Shown piece after piece: positions 7,545-8,648 of a DNA stretch of 8,648 nucleotides. The first letter of the stretch is position 1. The number at the start of each line of letters is the position of its first letter. The notes beneath the pieces were generated by a model, which saw only the letters and a list, made by a program, of their open reading frames with translations, was not told the origin of the DNA and did no database searches. This DNA comes from Pseudomonadota bacterium. GTDB taxonomy: Bacteria; Pseudomonadota; Alphaproteobacteria; Caulobacterales; Caulobacteraceae. Location of the stretch: assembly GCA_023445955.1 (NCBI GenBank), contig JAEXJH010000160.1:1-8648 (forward strand), read 5' to 3'. A program made the translations under genes and the position numbers.

Positions 7545-7844
7545 TCAGGCCGTGCCTATGTCTAGCCGCGCGCAATCGAGGGGGCAGGCTTCTTCGGGGT
7601 TATTGAGCGCCGGGCAATTTGCCAAGCGATCGGGCGCGGCGGCGAGCCATGCCGAGCAGTCTGTCGAAAGACCGCTAAAGACGAGTTGCTCATCACGCCA
7701 GACGGAGACGCGATCGGCGCTTGGATGTTCGCGCAGCAATCGCAACGCCTCCAACGACGCCGCGGCGTCGCCCTCGCGTTCGATCGCGAAAAAGACGGGC
7801 GCTACGCCGGAAGCCTTGAATGGAAAGATCGTGTAAGACGACAT
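7545..7844 (-). CDS. Hypothetical 99-residue four-cysteine protein
   Basis: I do not recognise a named family. The 99 residues have no signal peptide and no membrane segment, so a cytosolic place is likely. The N-terminal half has an alpha/beta look: strand YTIFPFK, strand VAPVFFAIE, helix AAASLEALRLLREHP (28-41), strand RVSVWRDEQLVFSG (46-59). The C-terminal part has C63, C77, C87 and C91; the last three fall in a short proline-rich tail (NCPALNNPEEACPLDC) that might bind metal or form disulfides. The ATG at 7844 is chosen because GGGAG lies 6 bases upstream; a TTG at 7865 is in frame but falls inside the leader hairpin. It ends 29 bp before the mutase start, so it probably heads the GH65 operon. 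Base composition is like its neighbours. The sequence reads as a genuine globular protein, not a shadow. Confidence 0.72.
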   Translation of the reverse strand: MSSYTIFPFKASGVAPVFFAIEREGDAAASLEALRLLREHPSADRVSVWRDEQLVFSGLSTDCSAWLAAAPDRLANCPALNNPEEACPLDCARLDIGTA

Positions 7845-7848
7845 GATA

Positions 7849-7876
7849 AGCTCCCGCGTCGGCAAAGACGGGAGCT
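7849..7876 (-). promoter_or_regulatory. Leader hairpin burying the RBS of the 99-residue gene
   Basis: AGCTCCCG (7849-7856) and CGGGAGCT (7869-7876) are exact reverse complements. In the minus-strand transcript the 3' arm contains the Shine-Dalgarno GGGAG (7851-7855), which ends 6 bases before the ATG at 7844. The folded form would block ribosome binding. Inner GTC/GAC pairing can extend the stem past a 2-base bulge. Thermometer-like, protein-controlled or antisense-controlled translation are all possible; none is shown. Confidence 0.5.
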
Positions 7877-7877
7877 A

Positions 7878-7892
7878 AGGGCGCAAGGCCCT
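7878..7892 (-). repeat. Second leader hairpin next to the RBS hairpin
   Basis: AGGGC (7878-7882) and GCCCT (7888-7892) pair around the 5-base loop GCAAG. Only one base separates this stem from the RBS hairpin, so both could stack end to end in the transcript and give a structured leader of about 45 bases. Confidence 0.35.
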
Positions 7893-8085
7893 CGCTCTCA
7901 GCCGTGGCGTGTCCAGAGAACCTTGCCAGCGATAGGGCACCGTGCGCCCCGCCGTAACCGATGTCCAATCTCTTCGGCGAGATCTCTGCGCGATCCAGTG
8001 CGTCGCGGCGGCTTGCGCCTCCCGTCACGGTCGGGCGTCTTGGGTCGGCAAGACAATCGACTTTCTGCGGTCGGTCGCGAAGGAC
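7893..8085. other. Intergenic stretch without a convincing gene
   Basis: Counting the two leader hairpins, about 240 bases separate the 99-residue gene from the ArsO-type gene. Frames that stay open across it give arginine-rich, low-structure translations typical of GC-rich shadows. It must hold the promoter of the GH65 operon unless that operon is read through from the ars side. I see no strong -35/-10 pair; TTGGACA on the minus strand near 7967-7961 is the closest -35 match, without a matching -10. Confidence 0.5.
8037..8054 (-). terminator. Weak hairpin downstream of the ArsO-type gene
   Basis: GTCTTG (8037-8042) and CAAGAC (8049-8054) form a perfect 6-bp stem with a 6-base loop, 31 bases after the stop of the oxygenase gene. 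There is no following U tract, so it is at best a weak terminator or an mRNA 3'-end stabiliser. Confidence 0.25.
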
Positions 8086-8648
8086 TTAGGATGACTGACC
8101 CGCCGCCAACACTTCACCGATCTCTTGCGCGGTCAGCCGCGCGCCGCGCATGGCGCCCACCAGCGTCGCGGAGGCGAAGCCCGTCCACTCGCCATATCCG
8201 ACCAGCCAGAGCCGGGGCTCAAGGGTTGATCGTGTTCCATCGACATCGACCTTGCCTTCGGCGTTGACAACGCCAAGCGACTTTAGATGGTCCAAGGCTG
8301 GCCTAAAGCCGGTGCACCAGATCACCGTGTCGACAGGTGTCTCGGTCCCGTCTTCCCAGGCGACCCCCTTTGCCGTGAATCTCGTGAAGGGACGGACGGC
8401 GCCCAGCGCGCCGCGTGAGCGCGCCGCTTGAACCTCCGGGATCATGACGATGTCGCCCAGGCCGCCGGGCGGCGGGCCTGCCGGGCCTGTTCCTTGCTGC
8501 GCCTTCCAGCGCACGGTGGCGCGCTCGAACAGGACCCGGCCATCGACGTCGTCAGGCAGGAAGATCGGCGGCTGCGGCGTCACCCAAGTCGTCCGCGCCA
8601 CTTTGGAAACCTCGGCCAGGATCTGTGCGCCGCTGTTGCCGCCGCCGA
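8086..8648 (-). CDS. arsO: ArsO-type NAD(P)H/FAD-dependent monooxygenase, N-terminal part outside the window
   Basis: The frame is open to the right edge, so the gene is cut by the window; 186 C-terminal residues are visible. They begin inside a Rossmann dinucleotide motif (GGGNSGAQ), followed by [21 protein letters not shown], the FMO-like [11 protein letters not shown] and the conserved end [17 protein letters not shown]. This pattern fits flavin-containing monooxygenases of arsenic-resistance operons (ArsO) and related CzcO-like proteins. The reaction of ArsO is not firmly established; an oxidation linked to arsenic detoxification is assumed from its operon context in other bacteria. An internal GTG at 8601 could be taken as a start, but it falls after the nucleotide-binding motif and is not real. 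Reading goes away from the unseen region towards the GH65 operon, so other ars genes would lie beyond the edge. Confidence 0.8.
   Translation of the reverse strand, partial: GGGNSGAQILAEVSKVARTTWVTPQPPIFLPDDVDGRVLFERATVRWKAQQGTGPAGPPPGGLGDIVMIPEVQAARSRGALGAVRPFTRFTAKGVAWEDGTETPVDTVIWCTGFRPALDHLKSLGVVNAEGKVDVDGTRSTLEPRLWLVGYGEWTGFASATLVGAMRGARLTAQEIGEVLAAGQSS

Noticed and set aside
7693..8028. Minus-strand frame reaching into the gap upstream of the 99-residue gene
   Set aside because: It overlaps that gene in another frame, has no good RBS and looks like a composition artefact.
7686..8267. Plus-strand frame covering the intergenic gap and ending inside the ArsO-type gene
   Set aside because: It is extremely arginine-rich without domain signals, and overlaps two supported minus-strand genes.
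8086..8601. The oxygenase frame as a complete 171-residue gene from a GTG at 8601
   Set aside because: The frame continues to the window edge with a Rossmann motif (GGGNSGAQ), so it is the end of a longer protein.

Overview
The window is GC-rich and densely coded, with short or overlapping gene junctions. It reads as alphaproteobacterial chromosome. The style of the proteins suggests Caulobacteraceae (Caulobacter, Phenylobacterium or a relative), but this is an inference, as no rRNA or other marker gene is present. No tRNA, insertion sequence, CRISPR array or phage gene was seen.

Left block, plus strand, 59-3743: five tightly packed genes. They encode a small exported PepSY-domain protein, a four-helix cytochrome b561-type membrane protein, an OmpR/QseB-type response regulator, its sensor histidine kinase, and a VIT/CCC1-type Fe/Mn transporter. 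The genes are separated by 6 bp or overlap by 20, 8 and 4 bp, so they very probably form one operon. The simplest reading is a signalling and response unit at the inner membrane. The periplasmic PepSY protein and the b-type cytochrome would handle electrons or ligands, the two-component system would sense a metal or redox signal, and the transporter would move iron or manganese out of the cytosol. The signal and the electron donor and acceptor cannot be read from the sequence.

Middle block, minus strand, 7844 down to 3768: a second operon converging on the first, with 24 bp between the two end genes. In transcription order it has a 99-residue four-cysteine protein of unknown function, a beta-phosphoglucomutase-like HAD enzyme, a GH65 disaccharide phosphorylase (4-bp ATGA overlap), and an ExoD-family membrane protein. 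GH65 plus beta-phosphoglucomutase is a recognised pair: phosphorolysis of an alpha-linked disaccharide gives beta-glucose 1-phosphate, which the mutase turns into glucose 6-phosphate. The small first gene has a structured leader whose hairpin buries its ribosome binding site.

Right edge, minus strand: a gap of about 240 bp without a convincing gene, then the C-terminal half of an ArsO-type flavin-dependent monooxygenase that runs off the window. This suggests that an arsenic-resistance locus lies just beyond the edge.
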